From assembly GCA_030248225.1 (NCBI GenBank), contig JASANE010003529.1, positions 29,059 through 93,058 of the forward strand: DNA of 64,000 nt. The letters run 5' to 3'. Source of the DNA: Trileptium ribeirensis (Eukaryota > Nematoda > Enoplea > Enoplida > Thoracostomopsidae). Numbering within the stretch: position 1 is the stretch's first letter; every line of letters begins with the position of its first letter. The notes beneath the pieces were generated by a model. That model did not search any database and was not told where the DNA came from. It worked only from the letters and a program-made list of their open reading frames with translations. Positions 1 to 11,207 of the stretch are shown here, piece after piece. The position numbers and the translations under genes were made by a program.

Positions 1-990
1 AGGTTTAAACTTAGGCTTAATTTAAGGTTTAGGCTTAGTCTAAGGCTTGGGCTTTAATATAATGGGCATAACTCGTTAACCCACGACTCAATTCAGCTAA
101 TCTTTTACCATTCGCCTCAGCTCGACAATGCACTTCGAACAACACATAAAATATGTATTTGTCGGGAAAAATTTTTGTACCCTGGGGGACCATAGGTAAC
201 CAAAAAATCTGTTATCTTGAAAGTAGCCGAAATGGATATTGCTAAACCAACGCGACTAGTTAAGCTTTATTATTGCTGTATGATAATTGCCTGATTTTGC
301 CTTACTTCCCAAGGAGGGCCCGGATTTCTTATTATTAACTAGGGGGGCCACTATCTTATAATAACACGTTGTAGTGTCGTCGTGCCTTAAACGCCTGGCT
401 TCTGTAAAGTGGGGCCCTGGCATTTTTCGGTGCCCCCTGTTGGGCACCCCTAGCAAAATTTTTGACTCCCCAGTAAAAAATGAGATAAGATAAAGCATAT
501 CAAAATTTTTCCAAACTCTCTTTTTGAAGTTATAAATTTGATTAATTTATTCCAGCAAAAATTGATTGAAATGTTTCTAACCGTAATACAGATATTTTGC
601 ACCGTTTTTGAGACTATTAATTAACAATTTTAGCACATTTCTCAAAAAGTACTATTTTTTGAAATTTTTTGGATTCCGATCCCCTGCTTCGTCACCAGTT
701 CACGCCACTTGGTAAAACCAGGCCCCCCGGTTTATGACTTCTGGCAAAGTTTTGGGCGAATGGGAAGCCAGCACATGAATGACATTTTAGTTACATATAT
801 TTTCTATTGAAACCTGCTTATTTCAGCAGGCAGTGCTTCATTTTATTTATTTTATATAAACGTGATAATTTTATGTAAATATAAGTGCAGTATTAATTTT
901 TGTTGTATCCTTTTCTATTAGTTTTTCAGCTTCAGCTACGTTTTAATTATGCCGAACCTTTAATAATAGTCATTCATTATAACATTTTAG
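1..990. other. Intron sequence upstream of first visible exon
   Basis: No coding or RNA gene was recognised. Around 395-475 there is a G/C-rich patch (ggggccctggcatttttcgg) matching in reverse complement the patch near 38480-38510, so it is probably a fragment of the same interspersed repeat. The rest is AT-rich and unassigned. Confidence 0.5.
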
Positions 991-1118
991 TCTCATATTT
1001 ATTTGAAAGACAGTATGATCATTCTTTTGCTGATCTCATAGACGAAACGTATGCTGAAAGCAGCCGGTATTTGCTCAGTATTTATGTTGAAAAGTTTCAG
1101 TTAATGGAACACCTACAG
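991..1118 (+). CDS. TUBGCP3: GCP3 exon 1 of window (middle of GRIP region)
   Basis: The exon encodes 42 complete codons ending FQLMEHLQ, followed by donor gtaata at 1119. The stretch FADLIDETYAESSRYLL..EKFQLMEHLQ has the pattern of the GCP helix just before the GQGDF motif, where a small-residue-rich helix leads to a leucine-rich 'LL..HL' segment. The next exon continues directly with the GQGDF-like motif in phase 0. The start is the acceptor tag at 988-990 (phase 1 entry). An alternative acceptor near 921 would add about 23 residues, since the frame stays open to 900. Upstream exons of the gene are left of the window. The 3' boundary is firm; the 5' boundary is less so. Confidence 0.72.
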
Positions 1119-1229
1119 GTAATAATATTGTGTGAAAATCTTGTACGGTTGTTTTGTTTCGTTTCGTTCTATTATGACGTAACCACTAAACTAAACTGTT
1201 TTCTGTCACCCTAATATTCCTTGCCTGTC

Positions 1230-1480
1230 CATAGGGCTCCGAAAAGTGGGGGGAAGTTCGCGGGGCCCCATGTTCCATCTTGGGAAAAATTTCAAAGTTG
1301 CGAGGGATTTAAATTTTGCTTAAAAATACTAAATATTCTCATATTCTCACGTAGTTTTACTACCGTGAATGTATTTTCAAGCTAAAAACAATGTTTTAGC
1401 ATCATAATTAGTGGAAGTTAATGTTTAAAATCAATTTGCAAACAAAAACGTAAAGATTTTTTGTAAAATTTTCACACACG
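1230..1480 (+). repeat. Interspersed repeat family E, copy 1
   Basis: This segment (from aaattttgcttaaaaatact through tgtattttcaagct and the following AT-rich part) recurs in the same orientation at 19800-20010 and 47437-47600. No terminal repeats or ORFs were identified. It begins about 110 bp after the donor site of GCP3 exon 1. Confidence 0.6.
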
Positions 1481-2045
1481 TCGTGCTTCCGCAATAAGGG
1501 TCTAATGAGGCGGCAACACCCGTTTGGCCAACTGCAAACTAAGTTCTATTTGCCTTAATACAGATGTTTTAATTTTACTTTGGTTTAAAAGTAGTTTAGA
1601 TGTTTAGGACTTTAATTTTTTAATCTTGTTTAAAAACAAGTTTCTTGTCTATCCATGTTTAATTTAGTGCTCGTATACCATGAGTGTTGAGCTGCGATAG
1701 TGCAATAATATCGTGTAGACTGAGCGTTATTAATGTGCCAACATAGTGTACTTCGGTAAATGTGTTACCGGCCGTACTTCGGTCAAAAAGTGTTTTAGCA
1801 CTCTGCTGATCATTGATAGTACATTGACAAAATAACCTGCTTTCAGAGGATATTCTCAATTTTTATTTTCGGAGAAGCTTATTTTTATAGTAATTTAACT
1901 TCGGTCTCCGAATTTTTATTTACTGATGGATTGTTACACTGTTATTGTTGAAAAGCTGCCTGATCGCAGAAGTCATGTTTTGATCGCACCGCTTGCGACA
2001 GCTGGCTAGGGTGTGTCGAAAATACATAGCGAAGCCGAACATTTA
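1481..2045. other. Intron 1 sequence, nothing recognised
   Basis: AT-rich sequence between repeat family E and the first MITE. No ORF, RNA gene or repeat could be supported. Confidence 0.4.
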
Positions 2046-2459
2046 TGCGCGACTAAACTTAAAATGACCCCGCTAACCTTCCTATTTTGCAATTCCCGAT
2101 GTCGAATCCACATCCATTGTTACAGAAAAAATGAGTTATTCGACTCGATTAACTGCTAGAGCAGACTTAAAGGTTTTCATTCGAGTTATGACAATTCCGT
2201 AACGTTTCATAGCGTCGAAACAGGATTCTCCTTTGTTCGCGAACAAATTTAAAATAACTATGACGTCATAAACAGGACGTTCATATTATTTATCAATTGC
2301 TGTTCGCGAACAAGCACATTGCTAATACAAATCCGACAAAATTCTGTTCGCGAACAAAAAGTAGTATTTTCTGATCGACAAGAAAATGCTCGGTGATGAA
2401 AATTTTTACAAAAAACAAAATAGGATGGTCAGCGGGGTTATTTTAAGTTTAGTCGCGCA
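2046..2459. mobile_element. MITE H1, 414 bp, long TIRs, TTA target duplication
   Basis: Terminal inverted repeats of about 44 bp begin TGCGCGACTAAACTTAAAAT and differ at about three positions between the two ends. The element is flanked by TTA at 2043-2045 and 2460-2462. A 3-bp TWA duplication is typical of PIF/Harbinger elements. There is no ORF, so it is non-autonomous. The interior carries three copies of the palindrome TGTTCGCGAACA, near 2234, 2301 and 2345. The TIR resembles those at 14621 and 41801 (TGCAWGAGTAAACTTAA), so all three belong to one wider group. Confidence 0.88.
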
Positions 2460-2469
2460 TTAATCTTAC

Positions 2470-3375
2470 AAAATAGTTTGGTTTTCCCACAGAGTGGAGA
2501 GGGGTCATAGGTATTTTGCTATTCAGCCAAGTGACCCCAGTTCATCCCACCTCAGGTTTTTACGTTTCCTTCAGTTCAACAGATCCAGCTGGCTTCTCCA
2601 TAGGACCAAAATTTTATTTTACAGTGTTTGAGCCTACCGCACCAACCTGTTGAAGCCGAAAATACGTAGGGGAAACAGTGCCACCAGGTCAACTGGGTAT
2701 CCTATAATTGTATTTTGTCTTGTTTTCATGACTTTGCAACTCGTATAAGGTTTTTTGTACATTTATTATTTACACATTGAAAATGTGTATTTCTGCGGGC
2801 CGCGCTTCATTTTACTTAGGATTTTGTCATGACTATTCGAAATATAAGCAGTAAGTAGTATTACGTTTTGTGTTAGGATGATCATTTTTGATGTCACTTT
2901 AGAATACCTAGAGAAGCCATAGCTTAGCTGGGGAGCGACATGACCTGGGGAACCTCCGAAATTTTGGGGAACAGAAAATTATGCGCTTCCACTATGCAGA
3001 AGCTAGTCCAAGTACTTTTCTGAACAGCCAAGAATAGAGCACTTTTTTCTGCGGTGCAGAAATATGTTAATATTTTTTATGGGGTCAAAGAATCCGTAAA
3101 CTTTGGACTTAGATTTATGGGCGAAAAACTCTAAAATTGCCATCGATCGATATGGTTTTACTATATAATACATTACTATTAAACGTTAATTTGAATCAGT
3201 TGTTTGTAGCATTGTAGGGTAGTCTCTTTTCTTCAGCTGGTAGTGCCCCAGTTTCATATGGGGAAACGAATTTCTTGCTCTCAGTTCGATCTGGCGTTCC
3301 TGTGCTCCAAGGTACTTTCTAGGGAGTTGGGGAAAGCTGGATATGTCACACAAGCATTTTGAAATTTCAAAAATT
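2470..3375. repeat. Repeat family H remnants, copy 1
   Basis: Pieces here (for example gaatttcttgctctcagttc and gagttggggaaagctgg at 3268-3345) match those at 52110-52400, with weaker matches at 53050-53120 and 54520-54615. A short piece at 2487 (cccacagagtggagaggg) also resembles 60895. The segments are C/G-tract rich and noncoding. Boundaries are uncertain. Confidence 0.5.
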
Positions 3376-3707
3376 AAAGACAATCGGACTTCAGTAATGC
3401 AGTAGATTTGTCGTGTAATACATCGCTATCATTTGCAGAAAATGATTATCTATTTTCGAATTAAGGAACAAACTTTGAACACCTGATAATTTTTATACGC
3501 TCGATAATTTTGACCTGATATCGAAGAATATTCCAACCCCCAAGGCAATTAAATTTTTCTATAAATATATCGATGTTATGGCTCTGCATTTCTAGCAATT
3601 ACTGTTCTGTTAAGTGGTAGTTTTCAAATATGTCGATTACGGCGTTTGTATATCATAAGTTATACGCGTTATTTATTACATTATTTATAATTACATTAAC
3701 ATTATAG

Positions 3708-3772
3708 GCATTAAAAAAGTACATTCTTCTTGCGCAAGGTGATTTTTGTAGAATGCTTATGGAATCGGTTCA
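3708..3772 (+). CDS. TUBGCP3: GCP3 exon 2 (GQGDF-like motif)
   Basis: This 65-nt exon reads ALKKYILLAQGDFCRMLMES plus V and two bases. It matches the most conserved GCP signature, 'A.R.Y.LLGQGDF...LM'. The acceptor is attatag|gca and the donor ca|gtaagt is near-consensus. It enters in phase 0, as exon 1 requires, and leaves in phase 2, which exon 3 completes to a Gln codon. The motif belongs to the conserved central part of the GRIP fold. A residue change from GQGDF to AQGDF is visible. Confidence 0.88.
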
Positions 3773-3929
3773 GTAAGTATTTTCCAAATGGTTATTATTT
3801 AAGATTGCCTAAGAGAATACTGCATAATCGTAACTATTATACTCCAACACTGTTAGTATTACTAGTACGAAGATCTTGCTACCATTGCAGACGCAAGTTC
3901 TGTTATATTTTATTAAACTGACTTGTAAT

Positions 3930-4480
3930 ATTGGTTTGCCATTTACGGTTTATTTAGTCTGCTTAGTTTTGTTCGGCGATGGCCACAGTGCTGTTGAAAT
4001 ATTTGGTTTAAAAGCTCGAAATAATCAGACCAGCCTATAAACCCAGTTATGTGTAGTTTAATCGAGTACTGTTTCTGTTTAAAATGTATTAGGTCGACGT
4101 GACGCTGCTGCTCTGCGCACATCCAACGCAATGCCCATACGACCCCGTCTGTCGTAACCTCGAGGACGTACCTAAGGGAATAAAAATTTGTCTTCGGGTC
4201 GGTCCCAAGAACCTACGGAGATTAGCAAGCCACAGGAGCGCTTCACAGGGTGTGTTCTCATCCTGCCGGACGTTTTGCGCCCGTAGCTTAAGCGGTACAA
4301 CCTTTGAGGTCCCCAGGGAGGTTGGCTCCGTCACCTCACCTGCAAACAAGCCAAAAAGAGTAAACCACTATTCCCTATCATCGTTCCACCTGGAAGTATC
4401 AAGGCAACGATCGGTTAGCTGATTTTGGTCAGTAGCCCCACTATGGTCCGACAATCCCTAAACGTTTTACGTCGGATCGT
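3930..4480 (+). repeat. Family A element fragment (inverted relative to 14955-16500)
   Basis: The part from 4089 (cgacgtgacgctgctgctct) to about 4390 matches the minus strand of 15470-15745 base for base over long runs, including caagccacaggagcgcttca. The translated piece VDVTLLLCAHPTQC corresponds to TDVTLLHCALPKRN in the other copy. The open frame 4099-4422 is not thought to be a gene, because both copies carry stops and frameshifts in the homologous frame. Confidence 0.65.
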
Positions 4481-4499
4481 AATTGGTCAGTTCAACCGT

Positions 4500-6350
4500 G
4501 ACCACTCATTATGTTATATACCTCCTCCAGTAAATATACGAAGCTAGTTTCCGAACTAGAGCGAATACCATTTCGGCAGCATAAGTACTATTTCGTTTCT
4601 GCTGGGTGCTTAAAAATCCAATATTTTGGACCTAGCGCCCCAATATATACATCCTTCAGTGAATATAATGAAGTTAATTTCGGCACTAGAGTAACTGTCT
4701 GAACACCATTTGGGTAGCCTAAATACTATTATGTGCCCCTAAAATTTTGCTAAACACTTCTGAGGGCTTAAAAATCCAATATTTCGAACCTAGCACCCTC
4801 ATTATGCTATCTACATCTTTCAATGAATATAAAACGTTAATTTTGGCACTAACGAGACTGTCTGAATACCATTTGAGTAGCATAGGTACTATGTTATGCG
4901 CCTAAAGTTGAGCTAAATACTCTTCAGACGGCTTAAAAATCCAAAATTTCTTACATAGCCCGACAAATGTGCTATGTGCGTTATTCAGTGAACATAAGTT
5001 AATTTCGGCACTAGGGTGATTGTCTGAACACCATTTGAGTAGCCTAAGCACTGTCCTATGTCCGAAAATTGAGCTAAACACTCTTCTAAGGGCTCAAAAA
5101 TGCTTAAAAGTCCAATAGTTCGGACCTAGCACCCGCATTATGCTATATACGTCTCTCAGTAAATATAAGAAGTAATTTTGGCACTATGATGTCTGTCTCA
5201 ATACCATTTAGGCTGCCTAAATACTATTTTATGTCTCTAAAATTGGGATAAACACTGTGCTGGGTGCTTAAAAATCCAATATTTCAGACCTTGCACCCCA
5301 ATATACTATATACCTCCTTCAGTGAATATATGAAGTTAGTTTGGGCACTATGGTGACTGTCTGAATACCATTTCTGCAGCCTAAGCACTATTGCTATTTT
5401 ATGCCCCACAAATTGAGCTAAACAATCTTCTTGGGGGCTTAGTGCATAAAAATACAATATTTCGTTTCTACCACAACCTAATAATGATATATACCCCTTT
5501 CAGTGAACATAAGAAATTATTTCGGCACTACGGAAACTTTGTAAACACCATTAGGGGCAGCCTAATTACTATTCTGTGTCCCGAAAATTGAGCTTTTAAC
5601 ACTGTTTTCCGGCATCAATAAAATGCTTAAAAATCCAATATTTCGGACCTAGCACCTCCATTATGCTATATATGTCCTACAGTCAATATAAAACGTTAAT
5701 TTCAGCACTAGGTTGCCAGTTTGCATATCATAGCAGCCGGATTACTATTCTATATATGTCTCGAAAGGTGAGCTGAACACTCTTCTCAGGGCTCAAAAAT
5801 ACTTAAAAATTCAATATTTCGGACCTAGCGCCCAGTTTATGCTATATACCTTCTTCTGTGAATATAAGAAATTAATTTTGGTACAAGGGTATTTGTTTGA
5901 ATACCATTTGGGCAGCCTAAGTACTATTTTATCGTTCTAAAATTGAGCGAAATGCTGTTCCTGGGGCTAAAAATCCAATATTTTGTACTTAGCACTCGGA
6001 ATAATGCTATATACTTCCTTCAGTGAATATAAGAAGTAATTTCGGCGCCGGGGCGTCTATCTGCACACCATTTGGGCAGCCTAAGTACTATTCTATGTCC
6101 TGAAAATTGTGCTAAACACTCTTCTGAAGGCTCAAAAATGCTTAAAAATCCAGTATTTCGGACCTAGCTCCCCATTATGCTATATACGTCCCTGCGTAAC
6201 TATAATAATTAATTTTGGCACTAGGATGATTGTCTGAATACCGTTTAGGATACCTAAGTACTATTTTATGGCACTAAAAATTGAGCTAAGCACTCTTCTG
6301 GGAACTTAAAATTTTCGGATTTAGCACCCCAATATGCTATACTTCCGAAT
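4500..6350. repeat. Diverged tandem array, ~160-180 bp unit, about 11 copies
   Basis: A unit holding the landmarks 'ttaaaaatccaatatttcgg', 'acctagcacccc', 'tgctatatac', 'ttcagtgaatataagaa', 'tttcggcactaggg', 'gtctgaacaccatttggg' and 'cctaagtactattttatg' recurs. The 'ccaatatttcgg' landmark falls near 4618, 4776, 4939, 5113, 5276, 5454, 5636, 5812, 5972, 6150 and 6310, giving spacings of about 158-182. Longer units carry an extra 'gctcaaaaatgcttaaaa' segment. Copies are diverged by substitutions and indels. There is no coding potential. Confidence 0.93.
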
Positions 6351-6828
6351 TCAAAATTAAATTCGGTAACAAATATATCTCTGTAGAAATGCTCAAGAAC
6401 TGGCGTCTGGATACTTTTCAGTGAACAGCTTATGCTTTTTTGGGACGCTCAAAATAGCGCTTAAGTACTTACTATTGGGGTACTAGCACGGCATATAGTG
6501 GCTTGATTCTGCAGGAAAACTACTGATATGTTCTGTTACCAATTCTGTTCTGTCTAAGGTTGTGTGGTATCTTGTGCGGTCTTGAAAAATTTTTACCACC
6601 GGCAGAGAGCGGTAACCTTGCTAGTCCGTCTTTGCCGCAATTTCTGAAAAATCGGATGTTAGTTTCACCGATTGACAAGAGACAAGCTAAAATAGGACTG
6701 CATACTTCGTATTCAATACCAGCTACCGTAAATTTTAATATTCCGGAAGAATTCCTTTGTTGCTTTTGGGTACTTTAGTTCTTATCCGAGCCACTTCTAC
6801 TGGATGCTGCGCGGAATAGATAAATTGA
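6351..6828. other. Intron sequence, nothing recognised
   Basis: Lies between the end of the tandem array and the start of family C copy 1. A 72-codon open frame (6560-6778) has no recognisable domain and no supporting splice context. Confidence 0.4.
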
Positions 6829-7178
6829 CGTAACAGATCCATGCTGGATCGCTACGAGACAGATTAATCCTGGCCACACGCTAATGAACATTTATGAATT
6901 CAAGTTACTGATGTTTCCTGAAATTGAATCCACAACGACTATGGCTACAGGAATGCGAAGCCATTTCCCCGTCCCCATATGCGCATATATATTTTTTGTA
7001 ACGGACTTGAAATTGATGATCTTTTGTGCCCACAACATTGCTTCCCGATGTCGCCTCAGTTAATCACTATGTACATCGCAGATCAAGAATCACTAGGCCC
7101 GATAGTCTCGCTATATGACCATATTATGTATTTTTAGCACTTCAGTCTGCACCACCGACATTTTTGTGATCATAGTGG

Positions 7179-8333
7179 CAGGGAGTAACCGGAATTCCGG
7201 TTCCGGCGAAAATCGTGTTCCGGTTGCGGTTCCGGCAAAGGGCAAAAACTATACCGGAACCGGAATTCCGGTTTAAAAAGTTTGTTTGAAATTTTCCACG
7301 TTTTTTTGCTTCATCTGTGATCCAAACATATGTAATATATTATACAATGATCAAGCTCCAATACAACCAAGCAAAAGAAAAGATTAACTAAGCAATTTGC
7401 CGTTTGAAACGTAAGTAGGGCACATAATTTCAGTAGGAATTTTTCATAATAACCTGCAGGAGTTTGTTAACAAATCAAAGCCAGGTCGTTGCTTGTAGCA
7501 GCTAGTTTACACATCCAGAAGTCTGTGCGGTACGTTTCAGTTAAACCGGTCCAATTCGGTAACAGAGTATGGCTAACGCAGAAGTACTTAGGGTATGCTT
7601 GGCTAGCATAAATTGCTTCAAGAACCCGCCAATGCGCTTGTAAACTTGGTAAATCAGTCTAAATTGAAGTACACTAACGTTATCTTCAACGCAGCTAGAA
7701 ACTGCTTTCTTGGCAAAGAACTGTATTTATTGAAACTGTGCGAGCAGCATCACAGTGTGTCTCATTTATAGCATTCTGATTAGAAAGTTATCATTATTAT
7801 CATCTAACTTACGGGCACTGTTTGTCCAACGCTAGCCTAAACAGTGTACCTGATCTGAAAATTACCTTCTGTATCTCTTAGAATCATATAAACCAATAAT
7901 TTCAAGTTTCGTACAGAAGAACATGTAACAAACGTATGTGTAGTAAAGGAAGGCGACTGGAGACAGCGAAAGTGTGTATTGTACGCTCCAAGCTTTGTAA
8001 GCACATTCAATTTGACGCAGTATACGCAATGGTGTATAGTGGAAGACATTTTTTGCTCTGGGTGTCCAAAATCGACATATTTGATCGATAAAGAAACATT
8101 ATTAGCTTCCTCAGTCTCTTTAAAGTTTCAGAAAGGCAATAATACCATGGCAATACATTAAGTTTAATCTAAACGTTATTTTTAATGCATTTTATATCCA
8201 CTATACCTTGATTTCTTCCTTCATCTGTTTTACTATATATAAATTTCGAAGACCAAGTTCCGGATCCGGTTTAAATGGACGGTTTCGGTTGCTGGTTCCG
8301 GTTCCGGCAAATTTCGGTTCCGGTTATTCCCTG
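7179..8333. mobile_element. hAT-type non-autonomous element, 1155 bp
   Basis: Terminal inverted repeats CAGGGAGTAACCGGAA and, at the other end, CAGGGAATAACCGGAA (reverse complement) flank the element. An exact 8-bp duplication CATAGTGG lies at 7171-7178 and 8334-8341. CAGGG ends with an 8-bp target duplication are diagnostic of the hAT superfamily. Subterminal regions are dense in CCGGAA/TTCCGG words (7191-7275 and 8258-8325), as expected for transposase-binding repeats. No transposase frame is present. It sits inside family C, and paralogous uninterrupted sites exist at about 56812-56830 and 55741-55762. Confidence 0.93.
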
Positions 8334-11167
8334 CATAGTGGGTATCATTACTATTTCAGGAATAGATAACTGTTGTACACTTATTGCTGTCATTTGTAGT
8401 ATTATATACCGTTTGCATTGCCGTAAATGCACCCTCCGTTATAAGTGATTTGTACATTATTAGCATTGTTACTTTTGTAGTACCATATCGTTCGTTTTGC
8501 CATAAAGGCACCTATTGATATAATTGTTATGTATATATCGCCGTAACATGAGTGCATTGATTGTTATGTACCAGTTATACCGTTATCCTCGCACATACAT
8601 GTTTAAATTGATAATTTAATTATACTGATTCCGTATATCCGATTTGTACCCTTAATCGTATCCGTGTTGTATCCGTCTATATATTCATCGTACCATATTT
8701 ATACCAATTTCGTTTCGTTGACTATGGCCATAAAGGCACATATCTGTATGTAATTCCATTGTATTTCCATGCTATTTCTATGATTATTGATGTGTTCTGT
8801 TGTACCTTTGGCAATGATAATTGTTGAGGTGTACATGCCTGTGAGTAACCTGTTCGTGATAGGTTGATTTATAGAAAGGAATTGTGACTTTGCTCAGAGA
8901 AAATTAGTGTTTTTATAGGTAGAAACGTTCGGGTTTGGCGAGCTCTTGCCATACCCGACCCGCGAATAAGTAGAATGGTACGAATCCCCGAATAGCCGAT
9001 ATACATGAGAAAAGCCCTTCCCGTCGTGGTAGCACCGCGAAATTCGCCTCGATTTTTAGTAGAACAGAGTGGCCGCCACGGAAACCCGTCAGACCGTCCT
9101 CACGAATGAGGACCACAAAAATGTTGGCTGTCGCCCTATAGCGAACAGCAAAGTAGCAAAATTTCTAAAATCCGTAAGTAAAACTAGCTGATATTAAATT
9201 TACCAGTGATGAAATAAGTTAATAATTTACCAGTGTTAAGAAATACACTAGTAAATAGTAACGACAAAAAGGTTATCAGCTGCCAGTGTTCATTTTGCTG
9301 GCTAAGTTAGCTGATAAAACTTGTCAATTCTGAATACTCGGAATTGAGGGTTTCGGCTCCGGCCCATACCTCCGGAACCGTTGCGAATTCGCAAATTAAC
9401 AACTCGAGAATTTTACAGCCTTTAAAATGAGACCGGTCCCGTGGATATCCGAGCAGGATCCACGGACTTATTAGGAAAAAGCTACGTAAATATAGCCAAT
9501 AAATCATATTTAACAAATAACTTAACAATTAATCGAGACAAGTATATGTAGAGGACATCGTTAGATTCTTTGCATCCGTGGCTTTCATTTGAGCTCGGAA
9601 CGGACCCGCTGGGCCCACTTTTGGTTGCCTTCCCCGGGAAAATCACAGAAATTATGCTTCGATAGGCGTGTAACCCATCATTAGGTTCCCCTCGTCAAAC
9701 CCGACACAGATATATGCCCCTCACCCAACAAAACGACAACCCGAACCCGTGGGAGCCGCTACAACACTTTAATTATTTATAAAATTTACAATGGGCTCGC
9801 CCGAGAGCCCACCTTCCCCCTTTGTCGTCCAAAGATGGACCTATCACATATCAGCTTGCACGACTGTACAAACCGAGTCCGAATCCGAGACCCGTTTGGC
9901 ACTGAGGGAATGGGATCCTCTTTTTACTTCTTTGCCTCTTGTTTGTTTACTTAAGCCACGTCTCTTTCTTTGAAAGCCAATCCCAACTACATAAGTATAT
10001 ATGCTTATATATTAGCTTCTAGAAAATAAATACATATTTATATAAGTTTAATATTAGTTTATATGAGGATAATATACAGTTTTATTCGCTGGATGTGGAA
10101 GCCCAGCGTATGTATTTATTATTTTCCATAAACGCCAGCTTAAGTTTTCTTTGTATCTTTATTCAGTCAACAACTCTGAATTTTAAATCGCAAAACTTAC
10201 ATAAACTTTATATAAATTTTATATAAAGTTTGATGTTAGCTAAATCTTTTATCAGTAATCAAACAAGTTTAACATAAACTTTATATTAAACTTGGAATTA
10301 TCTATCACAATAACTGCCGCGAACCAACCGAATTTTTAGCCTTAATGCAAACAAGGTAGATCTCTTAGGCTTGATATAAAGTTAATATTCGGCTTAATCT
10401 AACTTAATATTAAAAGATCCACACACGCTTGAGTAAACATCAAGTTTATATAGATTTCATATAAAACAAATTTGAAAATTTAAAATTTTGAATTACATGT
10501 ACATTACAAGTAATACAAAGTATATGAAAAGTATAGGGGATTATTTACCTGTAAAATAATGGTCAAATCTGGGACCGAAATAAACTAAAGGACGCGCTTA
10601 CTGTTATATTTATTAAGCAAACAGTAAGTTTATGTAAAGTTTATAAGAAATTTATGAAAATTTTACATAAAAGGGCTACAAATAATTTTAATTATATAGA
10701 AATTTGATATAGAATTGGTCCGAAATTTATAGAAATTCGCGCTGATAAAAAGTTTGCATTTAAGCTTAAAAGTTGCGGTCAAATTGTCCTAAAAGTGTTG
10801 ACAAAGCACTTTGATTAAAATTTTAATGGCCCCATAAATCAATTTAATTGCCGCGAATTAAGCTATTTAAGCGGCACCGATCAAACTAGCTAGTTTCAGT
10901 TTGACTTCGGCAGCGCATAGTGCGGTCGGTTTGTAGACCGGCTCTGCAGCTCTTCAGTTTTACTTACGGTTTTACTTAGTAGATTACTTTTCTATTTTGA
11001 TTTTATTGTGCTTGGTTTTGAGAATGGATGGACAAGCGATAGACGTCCACCGATTGGGTTCGAGTATGTAAGTCTGGACAGGTAGGCTTAACTTAGTAAC
11101 TAAGTATTACTGACTTTAGATAGGATAAGCCTGAAGGGTAGTTGGTGTCCGATAGATTTGAGAGTTC

Positions 11168-11207
11168 CTAGTGTTGAGCCTCTAACCCTAGTGTTGAGCC
11201 TCTAAGG
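11168..11207. repeat. 20-bp tandem duplication
   Basis: The unit cctagtgttgagcctctaac occurs twice in direct succession inside family C copy 1. The homologous place in copy 2 lacks it, so the duplication is local. Confidence 0.8.

Noticed and set aside
4099..4422. 107-codon open frame
   Set aside because: It is homologous to 15470-15745, where the same frame is interrupted, so it is repeat sequence rather than a gene.
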